A stretch of DNA of 54,688 nt, taken from the NCBI GenBank assembly GCA_902478995.1, contig CABSNF010000002.1, positions 1 through 54,688 of the forward strand, written 5' to 3'. The notes beneath the pieces were generated by a model. That model had not been told where the DNA came from and made no database searches. It was given only the letters and a program-made list of their open reading frames with translations. Source of the DNA: an uncultured Collinsella sp. GTDB lineage: Bacteria; Actinomycetota; Coriobacteriia; Coriobacteriales; Coriobacteriaceae. Shown here in pieces: positions 24,988-33,578 of the stretch (position 1 is its first letter; every line of letters begins with the position of its first letter). Position numbers and translations under genes: made by a program.

Positions 24988-25211
24988 ATTATCGAGAAAG
25001 GGCGCTGGGGATTCGAACCCGAGAGGGCACGGGCGTTAAGCAAACGCGAAAGCGTTTGTAGCCCGTGGGCGAAAAGCCGCCAGGCTTTGAAGCCGGAGGG
25101 CATGCGTAGCATGCCCGGACATCCCCAGCTCTCCGCCAGTATGAATTGAAAGAAGGGTCCCATTCAGGGCCCTTTTTTGATTAGGAGAATGTTAACTGGG
25201 GATTCGAACCC
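24988..25211 (+). repeat. tRNA-tail element (tRNA-Ser copy, with a second antisense T-arm)
   Basis: GCTGGGGATTCGAACCC (25004-25020) is the 17-base exact reverse complement of tRNA-Ser 24923-24939. The core: CACGGGC/GCCCGTG enclosing CAAACGC-GAAA-GCGTTTG (25028-25067), GGCT-TTGA-AGCC, and GGGCATGC-GTA-GCATGCCC (25098-25116). Bases 25121-25140 copy tRNA-Ser 24931-24950 exactly and a second terminator follows (to 25181). Offset 190. After it the antisense T-arm appears again (25196-25211, 16 bases), so the module has begun a second cycle. Confidence 0.9.
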
Positions 25212-25213
25212 TC

Positions 25214-25246
25214 AAAAAAGGAGGCGCCCCGTTGGACGCCTCCTTT
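25214..25246 (-). terminator. Terminator of the carboxypeptidase gene
   Basis: AAAGGAGGCG (25217-25226) pairs with CGCCTCCTTT (25237-25246). Read on the minus strand it is followed by TTTTTT, correct for the gene ending at 25271. Confidence 0.85.
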
Positions 25247-25270
25247 CAGCGAGTGTATTGTTCTTCGACC

Positions 25271-26611
25271 TTACACCTCGGGAGCCTTGGCGACGGTCTC
25301 GCTCTCTGCCGCAAGTGGCCGGTTGTCGATGCGGCGGCCCAGGCGGTCGAGCTTCACAAGGAGCCACTCAATGGGATTCGGCCCTGCGCCTTCCTCGTCA
25401 GCAACCAGGTCCATGACGGCGATCTTGGTGCCGTCTTGCTTGAGCGTAACGCTGCCCACCTTGTCGCCCACATGCACCGTGCCCGAAAGATCGTCGTAGC
25501 TAACCTTTTCGGTCACCTCGCCGGCAAGGGAAAACACGGTCGCTTGCGCCGTGGGATCGGCGAGTGTGGCGTCGATTGTCTTATCCGTCCAGTCGGTTTG
25601 GCCAATGCGTGCCATAAGCGGGTTGCCGTTGGCGGTCTTTTCCTGCGTGTTGGCGATCGCGACCGTCACCTTGTGACCGTAGTACCAATTGGCAAGGGTT
25701 GCGGTATCGGTAAAGCGCTGGTCGGTGGTGGTGGAGTTCAAAACGACGGTGTAGATCTCGTCGCCATCGCGGTTGTAGGCACTCGTAAAGCAATAGCCCG
25801 CGTCGTCGGTGGTGCCGGTCTTGCCGCCGATGTTGCCATCTTGGCCCAGCAAATAGTTATGCGTGTCCATGGAATGCGAATGGTCGGTGCCGTCGGCGCC
25901 CGTGACCTCGATCCAGGAATCCTCGCTCGCTACGACCTCGCGGATCGTGTCGTTTTTCATGGCCTCCTGCATCATCAGCGCTACGTCGTGTGCGGTTGAG
26001 TGCATATTGCCAGCCCACTCATCAAAGTCCAGACCATGCGGGTTTTCAAAAAGCGTACCGGTGCAGCCGAGCTTCTTAGCGCGCTCGTTCATGGCCTTCA
26101 CAAATGTGGCCTCGGCGTCTTTGGTCTTGGGGTCGATCTTCTTGCCCACATATTCGGCGAGCACGATGGCGGCGTCGTTGCCCGAGGGAATCATCAGACC
26201 GCGTAGTGCCTGCTCCACGGTAAGCTCGTCGCCTTCGAGCAAGCCGGCGGTCGAATTACCCACGGTGGCTGCGGCGTTGCTCACCGTGACCTTCTCGTCC
26301 ATCTTGCAATTCTCGACGGTTAGGATTGCGGCCATGACCTTGGTGATCGAGGCAATCTTGACCTGCTCATCGGCGCCGCGGGCATAGTAGACGGTGCCGT
26401 CTTTGCCCATGACGAGGGCATTGGTCGCATCGATATCGGGCAGGTTTTCGGCCGTGATACCGCGCACATCGGCGGTTTTGCCGCAAACATTGTCGGTCGT
26501 GAGCACTTGGGCGCCGGCGACGGTGGGCACGCCGGCGGCAAGGGCGATAGCGCAGACAAAGCCGGCGGCAAGCTGGGCTGAGCGCTTTGCAAAAGAGGTG
26601 AGGGACTTCAC
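25271..26611 (-). CDS. D-alanyl-D-alanine carboxypeptidase (PBP5-like, S11)
   Basis: Exported penicillin-binding protein that trims the last D-Ala of peptidoglycan stem peptides. The start is set at the GTG at 26611, because it opens on a clean signal peptide (MKSLTSFAKRSAQLAAGFVC, ending VAGAQ) and a TATACT -10 (26656-26651) lies just upstream; the frame is open further, but that lies upstream of the promoter. With this start (446 residues) the motifs are SITK (88-91), SGN (143-145) and KTG (264-266). A C-terminal PBP5-type domain and a tail helix follow. It is divergent from the VanRS-like pair. Confidence 0.92.
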   Translation of the reverse strand: MKSLTSFAKRSAQLAAGFVCAIALAAGVPTVAGAQVLTTDNVCGKTADVRGITAENLPDIDATNALVMGKDGTVYYARGADEQVKIASITKVMAAILTVENCKMDEKVTVSNAAATVGNSTAGLLEGDELTVEQALRGLMIPSGNDAAIVLAEYVGKKIDPKTKDAEATFVKAMNERAKKLGCTGTLFENPHGLDFDEWAGNMHSTAHDVALMMQEAMKNDTIREVVASEDSWIEVTGADGTDHSHSMDTHNYLLGQDGNIGGKTGTTDDAGYCFTSAYNRDGDEIYTVVLNSTTTDQRFTDTATLANWYYGHKVTVAIANTQEKTANGNPLMARIGQTDWTDKTIDATLADPTAQATVFSLAGEVTEKVSYDDLSGTVHVGDKVGSVTLKQDGTKIAVMDLVADEEGAGPNPIEWLLVKLDRLGRRIDNRPLAAESETVAKAPEV

Positions 26612-26808
26612 AGATTTCGCTTTCGACGGGATGGTCTCTTCTGAAACTAGAGTATATCGTTTGCCGGCGTCGGCGATCATCGCGTGCGCGCTTGGCCCAC
26701 ATCCGCACCCGAACGGGCACAAGGGTGCTTAAGGCCGACTTAATCACCCACGCTTGTTGTGTGTGGCGTGCGTCGCCTCAGGCATAATGGAGCGCGAGAG
26801 GAGCACGC

Positions 26809-27504
26809 ATGAACGAGCGCATTTTGGTAGTTGATGACGAGAAGGCCATCGCCGACTTGGTTGGCATCTACCTTACAAAAGAGGGCTTTGATGTCCAGAT
26901 TGCCTATAGCGGGGCCGATGCTGCCAAGGCGATTTTGGAGCAGGAGTTCGATCTGGCGCTGCTTGATGTCATGCTGCCCGATATCGATGGGTTTGAGCTG
27001 CTGCGTACGATCCGTTCCAGCCATACCTATCCCGTGATCATGCTGACGGCGCGCGATGCCCAGCAAGACAAGATCGGGGGCCTTTCGCTTGGCGCGGACG
27101 ATTACGTGGTTAAGCCGTTCCGTCCGCTGGAGCTCATCGCGCGCGTGCACGCTCAGCTTCGCCGCTACACCAGCTACGGTAGCCGTGCACAGGCGGCCGA
27201 GTCGCCGACCATTCAGCTCGACGGCTTGGAGATCAATCGCGACGCTCGTTCCGTGACGGTGGACGGTGCACCGGTACGCCTCACACCCACCGAGTATTCA
27301 ATCTTGCTGTATCTGGTCGAGCATCGCGGCAGCGTGGTGGCCGTGGAGGACCTGTTCCGCGCGGTGTGGAGCGAGGATTTTATGCCCGGCTCCAACAATA
27401 CGGTGATGGTGCATATTCGCCACTTGCGCGAAAAGATCGGCGACGACGCACAAAAGCCACGCTTTATCAAAAACGTCTGGGGCGTCGGCTACATCATCGA
27501 ATAA
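26809..27504 (+). CDS. VanR-like response regulator (OmpR family)
   Basis: A 231-residue regulator. Receiver domain: ILVVDDEK (5-12), phosphoacceptor D53 in LLDVMLPD, T80, K102 in VVKPF. Winged helix: LTPTEYSILLYLVEHRGSVV and VWGVGYIIE at the C-terminus. The sequence style, with ERILVVDDE, is close to VanR-type regulators. It is followed at 26 bases by its sensor kinase and is divergent from the D,D-carboxypeptidase, its likely target. Confidence 0.9.
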   Translation: MNERILVVDDEKAIADLVGIYLTKEGFDVQIAYSGADAAKAILEQEFDLALLDVMLPDIDGFELLRTIRSSHTYPVIMLTARDAQQDKIGGLSLGADDYVVKPFRPLELIARVHAQLRRYTSYGSRAQAAESPTIQLDGLEINRDARSVTVDGAPVRLTPTEYSILLYLVEHRGSVVAVEDLFRAVWSEDFMPGSNNTVMVHIRHLREKIGDDAQKPRFIKNVWGVGYIIE

Positions 27505-27530
27505 CGCTTTTCGCTTGTGAGGATCTTGAT

Positions 27531-28769
27531 ATGACAAAAGACGATAGGCAAGCGTTCGAGGTGCCCGATCGGCTCTTTGAATACGTGAGGTCGGTCGTCG
27601 ACAACCGCGCGCTTGCAACGGTGCTGCTCTTTTTGCTGAGCCTGCTGCTGATTGGCATCGACAACATCGTCGGAATCTTGGCGGTGCTGCTTGTCGGCTT
27701 TTTGCTGATCGATCGATTTGAGATCGTGTGCCGCTGCGTGGTGATTGGCGGCGCCGCGTGGGCCATGACGTTGGCGATTGGCGCCATGGCGCTCGGCGGC
27801 ATCGAAGGGCCGGTGCTGTTCGATGCCGGCTTTGTATTCAACATGCTTGGCTTTGTGCTGGCGCTTGCCGCGTGCGTGCTGTTCTTGTGTGGCCGCGCCC
27901 TGTACTACCAGGGCTACGAGCAGGGCGAGCAGCATGCCGATTGTGTGCTGGCCGCTCGTATTCAAGATCGCCTGATCGATCACCCCGACACCTGGGATAA
28001 CATCGACGGCGACTTCTTGGAGGTCGAGGGCGCCCTTAACCGCGTGCGTGACCGTGAGCGCAAGGTGCAGCAAGCTCTGCGTGACGAGTCGCATCGCAAG
28101 GACGATTTGGTCACGTACTTGGCACATGACCTACGCACCCCGCTTGCCAGTGTGGTGGGCTATCTTTCGCTGCTGCAAGAGGCTCCCGAGCTGCCGGTTG
28201 AGCAACGTGCGCACTTTACGGGCGTGGCGCTCGACAAGGCGCACCGGCTCGATACGCTCATCGAAGAGTTCTTCGATATCACGCGCTTTGACTTCCACGA
28301 TATCGTGCTCACGCGCGGCTACGTTGATCTGGGGTTGCTGCTGGCTCAGGTGACTGACGAGTTCTATCCCATCCTCAACGAGCAGCATAAGGAAGTCCAA
28401 GTTGATATTCGCGAGGACCTGACGGTGCTCGTGGATGGCGACAAAATGGCTCGCGTGTTCAACAACATCATGAAAAACGCTATTGCCTATAGCTATGAGG
28501 GCTCGACCATCACGATCGAGGCCAGACGCCGGGACGGCGGTGGCGTGCGCGTGCGCTTTATCAATCAGGGCGATCCCATCCCTGAGGCAAAGCTCAAGGT
28601 GATCTTTGAGAAGTTCTATCGCCTGGATGTGGCGCGTGCGACCAATCGCGGCGGCGCTGGACTGGGGCTTGCCATCGCCAAGGAGATCGTATGCGCGCAC
28701 GGCGGTACCGTTGCATGTGAATCGACGCCCGAACACACGATATTCACCATCGAGCTGCCCGCCGCATAG
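27531..28769 (+). CDS. VanS-like sensor histidine kinase
   Basis: A 412-residue membrane kinase. Four hydrophobic segments lie in the first 125 residues (near 28-45, 47-61, 68-90, 101-120) with little extracytoplasmic sequence, so it may sense within the membrane. H box TYLAHDLRTPLASVVGYL with H199, N box NNIMKNAIAYS, G boxes RGGAGLGLAIAKEI. VTYLAHDLRTPL is typical of VanS kinases. The start ATG at 27531 was chosen over a longer frame because it follows a ribosome site after the vanR-like stop. No vanHAX genes are present. Confidence 0.9.
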   Translation: MTKDDRQAFEVPDRLFEYVRSVVDNRALATVLLFLLSLLLIGIDNIVGILAVLLVGFLLIDRFEIVCRCVVIGGAAWAMTLAIGAMALGGIEGPVLFDAGFVFNMLGFVLALAACVLFLCGRALYYQGYEQGEQHADCVLAARIQDRLIDHPDTWDNIDGDFLEVEGALNRVRDRERKVQQALRDESHRKDDLVTYLAHDLRTPLASVVGYLSLLQEAPELPVEQRAHFTGVALDKAHRLDTLIEEFFDITRFDFHDIVLTRGYVDLGLLLAQVTDEFYPILNEQHKEVQVDIREDLTVLVDGDKMARVFNNIMKNAIAYSYEGSTITIEARRRDGGGVRVRFINQGDPIPEAKLKVIFEKFYRLDVARATNRGGAGLGLAIAKEIVCAHGGTVACESTPEHTIFTIELPAA

Positions 28770-28872
28770 CCAGTGTGCCCTTACAAACACTTGACAATGC
28801 GCTCACGTGCATATGAGCCGCGATTCCTACTATCGATACTGCTGAATTGATATCGATGTGGAGGTATGCGGT

Positions 28873-29748
28873 ATGACGGCTGCTGCGGCTGTGGAGCCCA
28901 CGGAGCTTGAAGAACTCATGAAAGCGCAGGCCGAGGCCGCGCACGAGCGCGAGGTTGGGGATGCGACTCGCCCCACGGCAGAGGATCTTGCCGCCTCGCC
29001 GACGCGAATCGATGTTGAGGGCCTCGACCTGTTCTATGGCGACCACCATGCGCTCAAGGACGTGAATATCAAGATCCGCGACAAGCAGATTACCTCGTTC
29101 ATCGGGCCTTCGGGCTGCGGAAAGTCCACGTTGCTGCGCTGCTTTAACCGCATGAACGACGGCATCAAGGACTGCCGAATCGAGGGCAAGATTGCGCTCG
29201 ATGGTCAAGATATCCTGGGCGACTACGACATCTGCCGCCTTCGCCAGCGCGTGGGCATGGTGTTCCAGCGCCCCAACCCGTTTCCCATGAGCATCTACGA
29301 CAACGTCGCCTACGGTCCTCGCGGAATGGGAGTGCGCGATCGCGTCGTGCTCGACGAGCTGGTCGAAGACTCCCTGCGACGCGCCGCCCTGTGGGACGAG
29401 GCCAAGGACAAGCTCAAAGAGTCGGGTCTGGGTCTTTCGGGCGGCCAGCAGCAGCGTCTGTGCATCGCCCGCGCACTTGCCGTGCAGCCCGACATTCTGC
29501 TGATGGACGAGCCGACCTCGGCACTTGATCCTGTGTCGACGCTGGTGGTGGAGCAGCTGGCCTGCGAGCTCAAAGAGACCTGCACGCTCGTGGTCGTTAC
29601 GCACAATATGCAGCAGGCGGCGCGTATCTCCGATTCGGTCGCATTCTTTTTGCTGGGTGAGCTGGTGGAGCACGCGCCCACCGCGCAACTCTTCAAGAAT
29701 CCGACCGATCCGCGCACGGCGGATTATTTGACGGGGCGTTTTGGCTGA
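28873..29748 (+). CDS. pstB: Phosphate ABC transporter ATPase PstB
   Basis: ATPase of the high-affinity phosphate importer. The 291 residues contain Walker A GPSGCGKST (78-86), the PstB-specific VFQRPNPFPMSIYDNVAYG, signature LSGGQQQR, and Walker B ILLMDEPTSALD. An Ala/Glu-rich N-terminal extension of about 44 residues is unusual. GGAGG lies 8 bases before the ATG. A TTGACA hexamer is at 28791-28796. The partners pstS, pstC and pstA are not adjacent. The PhoB/PhoR-like pair follows. Confidence 0.95.
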   Translation: MTAAAAVEPTELEELMKAQAEAAHEREVGDATRPTAEDLAASPTRIDVEGLDLFYGDHHALKDVNIKIRDKQITSFIGPSGCGKSTLLRCFNRMNDGIKDCRIEGKIALDGQDILGDYDICRLRQRVGMVFQRPNPFPMSIYDNVAYGPRGMGVRDRVVLDELVEDSLRRAALWDEAKDKLKESGLGLSGGQQQRLCIARALAVQPDILLMDEPTSALDPVSTLVVEQLACELKETCTLVVVTHNMQQAARISDSVAFFLLGELVEHAPTAQLFKNPTDPRTADYLTGRFG

Positions 29749-29758
29749 TACCATCTAG

Positions 29759-29781
29759 TAAAGGTACCTTTAGGGTTAAGA
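29759..29781 (+). promoter_or_regulatory. Palindrome and -10 before the PhoB-like gene
   Basis: TAAAGGTACCTTTA (29759-29772) is a perfect 14-base palindrome, followed by a -10-like TAAGAT (29776-29781). It sits where an activator or repressor would bind. Confidence 0.45.
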
Positions 29782-29812
29782 TGCGGTCATGCCGGCCGCA
29801 AAGGGGTTCAAC

Positions 29813-30541
29813 ATGATCTATTACGTCGAGGACGATGACAACATCAGGGATTTGACGGTCTATGCGCTGCGCAAGCAGGGGATTGAGGCCGAAGGCTTTT
29901 CGTGCGACGGTGAGTTTAAGGCTGCCGTGGCGCGACGGGTACCCGATGCCGTCCTGCTCGACATCATGCTGCCCGATACCGATGGCTTGGCGATTATGCG
30001 TCGACTGCGTGCCGATCGCCTGACGGCGACGGTGCCCATCATGATGCTTACCGCCAAGGATACCGAGCTCGACAAGGTGATGGCGCTCGATGGCGGTGCC
30101 GACGATTACCTGACTAAGCCGTTTTCGCTCATGGAGCTCGCCAGCCGCTGCCGCGCACTGCTGCGTCGCGGCGGCATGGTCAAACAGGCAAGCGATGTGC
30201 TCAGCGTGGGCGACATCGTGCTCTCGCCCAGCCATCGTGAGGTGACTGTTGCCGGCGAGTCGCTTAAGCTCACCCTGCGCGAGTTCGACCTGCTCGAGTA
30301 CCTCATGCGCAAGCCCGGCGTGGTCTTTACCCGCGAGTCGTTGCTGCAGAGCGTGTGGGGCTGGGACTTCGACGGCGGTTCGCGCACCGTTGACGTGCAC
30401 GTGCAGACGCTTCGCCAAAAACTGGGCGAGCATGCCAGCGCCATCGAGACCGTGCGCGGCGTGGGCTACCGCTTGGCCGAGCCTTCTGCCGGTGATGGTG
30501 CCGAAGGTGACGACACCGCGGCCACCGCATCGGAGGAGTAA
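29813..30541 (+). CDS. PhoB-like response regulator (OmpR family)
   Basis: A 242-residue regulator. Receiver: IYYVEDDDNIRDL, D50 in LLDIMLPDTDG, LTKPF. Winged helix: LTLREFDLLEYLMRKPG and VRGVGYRL. The ATG at 29813 is preferred over 29789 because AAAGGGG lies 6 bases upstream and the receiver begins there. The acidic 20-residue C-terminal tail (GDGAEGDDTAATASEE) is unusual. Its place between pstB and a PhoR-type kinase points to phosphate control. Confidence 0.9.
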   Translation: MIYYVEDDDNIRDLTVYALRKQGIEAEGFSCDGEFKAAVARRVPDAVLLDIMLPDTDGLAIMRRLRADRLTATVPIMMLTAKDTELDKVMALDGGADDYLTKPFSLMELASRCRALLRRGGMVKQASDVLSVGDIVLSPSHREVTVAGESLKLTLREFDLLEYLMRKPGVVFTRESLLQSVWGWDFDGGSRTVDVHVQTLRQKLGEHASAIETVRGVGYRLAEPSAGDGAEGDDTAATASEE

Positions 30542-30544
30542 CCC

Positions 30545-31969
30545 GTGGTCTTCGCCCCCCAGGGAAAACATACGCTGTCGCACCGCGTTTTTGTGACGAT
30601 CTTTGTCTGCGCCATGGCGGTTATCGTGGCGTTTACGGTGCTGGGTGCGTTCTTTGTGCAAAACACCTTGGCGGATGCCACGAGTGCCAACCTGGCGCAA
30701 GAAACCGAGCTCATTGCTGCCGCCCTCGACGAGCAGCAGGAGCCCATCCCGTTCTTGCGTAGCCTCGATCGAGAGGACTTGCGCATCACGCTGATTAACA
30801 AGGATGGATCGGTTGCCTACGACAACGAGGCGTCGCCTTCCACACTGCCCAACCATGGCGATCGCCCCGAGGTCATCGAGGCCTTTGAGAGTGGTTCGGG
30901 TTCCGCGGAGCGCGCAAGCTCTACGCTCGACGAGATTATGCTGTATCGCGCCGTCGCCCTTGATAACGGCCAGGTTGTCCGCTTGGCGCAGGCCCAGCCT
31001 GGCGTTGCGGCGATTTTGCTGTCGATGGTGGCGCCGATGCTGCTTATCGCAGCAGCGGGTGCGGTACTCTCGTTTTTTATGGCGCGCCGCGAGTCCCGTG
31101 CCATCATCGCGCCTTTGCAAGAGGTGGATTTGGACCACCCACGCCGTAGCTATGAGCACGCCTATGCCGAGATGGTCCCCATGCTTGAGCGTATTGAGTC
31201 GCAGCGCCAGGAGCTCAAGCGCCAAATGGCGGTGCTGGCGGACAACGACCGTATGCGCCGCGAGTTCACGGCGAATATCACCCATGAGCTCAAGACGCCG
31301 CTTACGGCGATTTCGGGCTATGCCGAGCTCATCGCAAACGGCATGGTCGAGGGCGAGGGCGACCTGCGCAACTTTGGCGGTCGCATCTATCGTGAGGCGG
31401 GCCGCTTGGCAGCGCTTGTCAACGATATCCTTACGCTGTCTAACTTGGACGAGGCCGAGCGTGCAGCTGAGGGCGAGGCGGTGCCCATTGGGTCCACGGA
31501 GCCTATTGAGCTCTCGCGTGCCATCTACGCGGTCGAGCAGCGTCTTGAACAGGTCGCCCGTCAGGCGAATGTGACGATAAGTCATGAGACCAAGCCTGTG
31601 GTCATCGAGGGCGTGTCGCGCTTGATTGACGAGCTCATCTATAATCTGGCAAGCAACGCCATCCGCTACAATCGACCCGGCGGTACGGTTACGCTGCAGT
31701 GCGGCACCAACGACGAAGGCCATCCGTTCCTTGCGGTCGCCGACACGGGAATCGGTATCGCGCCTGAAGAACAGGGCAAGGTATTTGAGCGGTTCTATCG
31801 CGTGGACAAGAGTAGGTCCAAGGCACGCGGCGGAACCGGTCTGGGGCTTGCCATTGTCAAGCATGCGGCCCTGTATCATCACGCCACGCTCGATCTGTCG
31901 AGCGAGTTGGGCGTGGGAACCACCATTACGGTGACGTTTCCCATACAGCAGGACGAGCCATTCGCATAG
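30545..31969 (+). CDS. PhoR-like sensor histidine kinase
   Basis: A 474-residue kinase starting at GTG 3 bases after the regulator. Two membrane helices (about 15-38 and 155-178) enclose a 115-residue extracytoplasmic sensor domain. H box FTANITHELKTPLTAISGYA, N box YNLASNAIRYN, G boxes DTGIGIAPEEQ and RGGTGLGLAIVKHA. This is the usual PhoR layout in Gram-positive bacteria. A GC-rich hairpin (31995-32023) follows but its T-run is poor. Confidence 0.9.
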   Translation: MVFAPQGKHTLSHRVFVTIFVCAMAVIVAFTVLGAFFVQNTLADATSANLAQETELIAAALDEQQEPIPFLRSLDREDLRITLINKDGSVAYDNEASPSTLPNHGDRPEVIEAFESGSGSAERASSTLDEIMLYRAVALDNGQVVRLAQAQPGVAAILLSMVAPMLLIAAAGAVLSFFMARRESRAIIAPLQEVDLDHPRRSYEHAYAEMVPMLERIESQRQELKRQMAVLADNDRMRREFTANITHELKTPLTAISGYAELIANGMVEGEGDLRNFGGRIYREAGRLAALVNDILTLSNLDEAERAAEGEAVPIGSTEPIELSRAIYAVEQRLEQVARQANVTISHETKPVVIEGVSRLIDELIYNLASNAIRYNRPGGTVTLQCGTNDEGHPFLAVADTGIGIAPEEQGKVFERFYRVDKSRSKARGGTGLGLAIVKHAALYHHATLDLSSELGVGTTITVTFPIQQDEPFA

Positions 31970-32088
31970 CGATACAACATAGATATTGATGCAGACGCCG
32001 CATTTGACTTTCGGGTGCGGCGTTGTTGTGCAATTTTACGATTGCTTCCGACATTTTTACAGGAGAGCCTGTTTCTTATGTATAGAGT

Positions 32089-32117
32089 TTGGTCTCGGTA
32101 AAAAGATGCGATAACAT
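32089..32117 (+). promoter_or_regulatory. Promoter of the cps control genes
   Basis: TTGGTC (32089-32094), 17 bases, TAACAT (32112-32117), giving a leader of about 40 bases. The sequence 31970-32088 holds only the weak hairpin at 31995-32023 and no gene. Confidence 0.6.
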
Positions 32118-32164
32118 ACGAACAGTTTTGTCAATCCGAACTGGGGAAATGAAAGGCAAGCTGC

Positions 32165-32821
32165 ATGACCCTTCTCGAACTGTTCCAGCTGCTGAAGAAG
32201 CACCTTCAGCTGGTCATCACCCTTCCGGTGGTCTGCGCGATCGCCATGGGCATCGTGTCCTTCGTTGCGATGGACAACACCTACACCGCGACGACGAGCA
32301 TGTACATTCTCGCCAAGACCGACGATAGCGGTCAGATGAGCTATAACGATCTCTCGGCGAGCCAGATGCTTTCCAACGATATTGCCACGCTGCTGGATAG
32401 CGATAGCGTTAAGAGCGGTGCTGCCAATGAGCTGGGCCTTGCTGACCTGGATGACTACAAGGTGTCTGTTTCCTCTGAGACCACCACGCGTGTCATTACG
32501 CTTTCGGTTACCGGCACCGATGCCAAGGAGACGGCTAAGGTCGCAAAGGCCATGGCCAGCTCGGTGAGTACGGTCGCTCAGAACGTCGGCGCTGCCCAGA
32601 GCATCAACGTTATCGACGAGGCTAAGACCCCCGAAGCCCCCAGCGGCCCCAAGCGCACGCTGTATATTGCCGTCGCGTTCCTCGCCGGTATCTTTATCGC
32701 AGTTGCCTATGTCGTTTTGGCAGACATGCTCAATACCCGCATCCGCGGTGCCGAAGAGGCAGAAGAGCTCCTGGGCATTCCCGTTGTTGGCCGAATTCCG
32801 GCTATGAAAGGTGGTAAATAG
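32165..32821 (+). CDS. cpsC: Capsule chain-length / kinase-activator protein CpsC (Wzz)
   Basis: A 218-residue membrane protein with two helices, LQLVITLPVVCAIAMGIVSF (about 14-33) and LYIAVAFLAGIFIAVAYVVL near 166-186, enclosing an extracytoplasmic Wzz domain. The proline-rich SGPKR precedes the second helix as in Wzz. In Gram-positive bacteria this protein activates the separate tyrosine kinase CpsD. The C-terminal tail (LLGIPVVGRIP) is the usual kinase-docking part. Confidence 0.92.
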   Translation: MTLLELFQLLKKHLQLVITLPVVCAIAMGIVSFVAMDNTYTATTSMYILAKTDDSGQMSYNDLSASQMLSNDIATLLDSDSVKSGAANELGLADLDDYKVSVSSETTTRVITLSVTGTDAKETAKVAKAMASSVSTVAQNVGAAQSINVIDEAKTPEAPSGPKRTLYIAVAFLAGIFIAVAYVVLADMLNTRIRGAEEAEELLGIPVVGRIPAMKGGK

Positions 32822-32823
32822 GC

Positions 32824-33561
32824 ATGGCTAAGGCAAAGAACACCGATAAGCTCGTTGTACAGAATGCCGCCAAGACCCTTCTGGCCAACATCCGCTTTGC
32901 GAGTGTGGACGACCCCATTCGCACCATCACCGTTACCTCCTCGATTCCCAACGAGGGCAAGTCTACGGTTTCCATTAACCTTGCTCAGGCAATCGCCACG
33001 AGCGGCAAGTCCGTGCTCCTGGTCGAGGCCGATATGCGCCGCAGGTCCCTTTCCGATATGCTCGGCGTTCGTTCGCGCGGCGGACTCTATGCGGTCCTTT
33101 CCGAGCAGATCTCCATTGACCAGGCAATTGTCGAGACGGGTCAGAAGAACTTCTACTTCCTCGATGCTGAGCCGCATATTCCCAATCCTGCCGACATCAT
33201 CGTCTCTCACCGCTTTGCCAAGTTGGTAAAGGCACTGTCCGCCAAGTTCCAGTACGTCATCTTTGATGCTCCCCCGGTCGGCACCTTCATCGATGCTGCC
33301 GAGATTGCCAGCCTGACCGACGGTACGCTGTTCGTGGTGCGCGAGGACTTCACCAAGCGCGAGGAGGCACTCAACGCTATCGGCCAGCTTAAGAAGTCCG
33401 AGAAGGTCAAGCTCATCGGTACCGTTATGAACTACTGCGAGACCGAGACCAGCGAGTACTACTACTCCTACTACACCAAGGACGGTAAGAAGGTGAAGAA
33501 GGGCTCCGACGATCAGGGGACTTCCAAAAAGGGCATCTTCACCAACCGAGCAAACGTTTAG
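32824..33561 (+). CDS. cpsD: Capsular tyrosine kinase CpsD
   Basis: A 245-residue BY-kinase. Walker A SSIPNEGKSTVSIN, Walker A' SVLLVEADMRR, Walker B YVIFDAPPVG. The C-terminus carries the autophosphorylated tyrosine cluster SEYYYSYYTKDGKK. It starts 2 bases after cpsC. Its phosphorylation state controls capsule length and export in streptococci; the same is inferred here. Confidence 0.93.
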   Translation: MAKAKNTDKLVVQNAAKTLLANIRFASVDDPIRTITVTSSIPNEGKSTVSINLAQAIATSGKSVLLVEADMRRRSLSDMLGVRSRGGLYAVLSEQISIDQAIVETGQKNFYFLDAEPHIPNPADIIVSHRFAKLVKALSAKFQYVIFDAPPVGTFIDAAEIASLTDGTLFVVREDFTKREEALNAIGQLKKSEKVKLIGTVMNYCETETSEYYYSYYTKDGKKVKKGSDDQGTSKKGIFTNRANV

Positions 33562-33578
33562 TTGATTAAGGCTGACCT

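Noticed and set aside
9015..25211. Antisense T-arm pieces as tRNA genes on the minus strand
   Set aside because: Only 12-17 bases match; there is no D-arm, anticodon arm or acceptor, so no cloverleaf is possible.
25271..26722. Longer start (26722) for the carboxypeptidase
   Set aside because: It would place the signal peptide 38 residues inside the protein and start upstream of the likely promoter.
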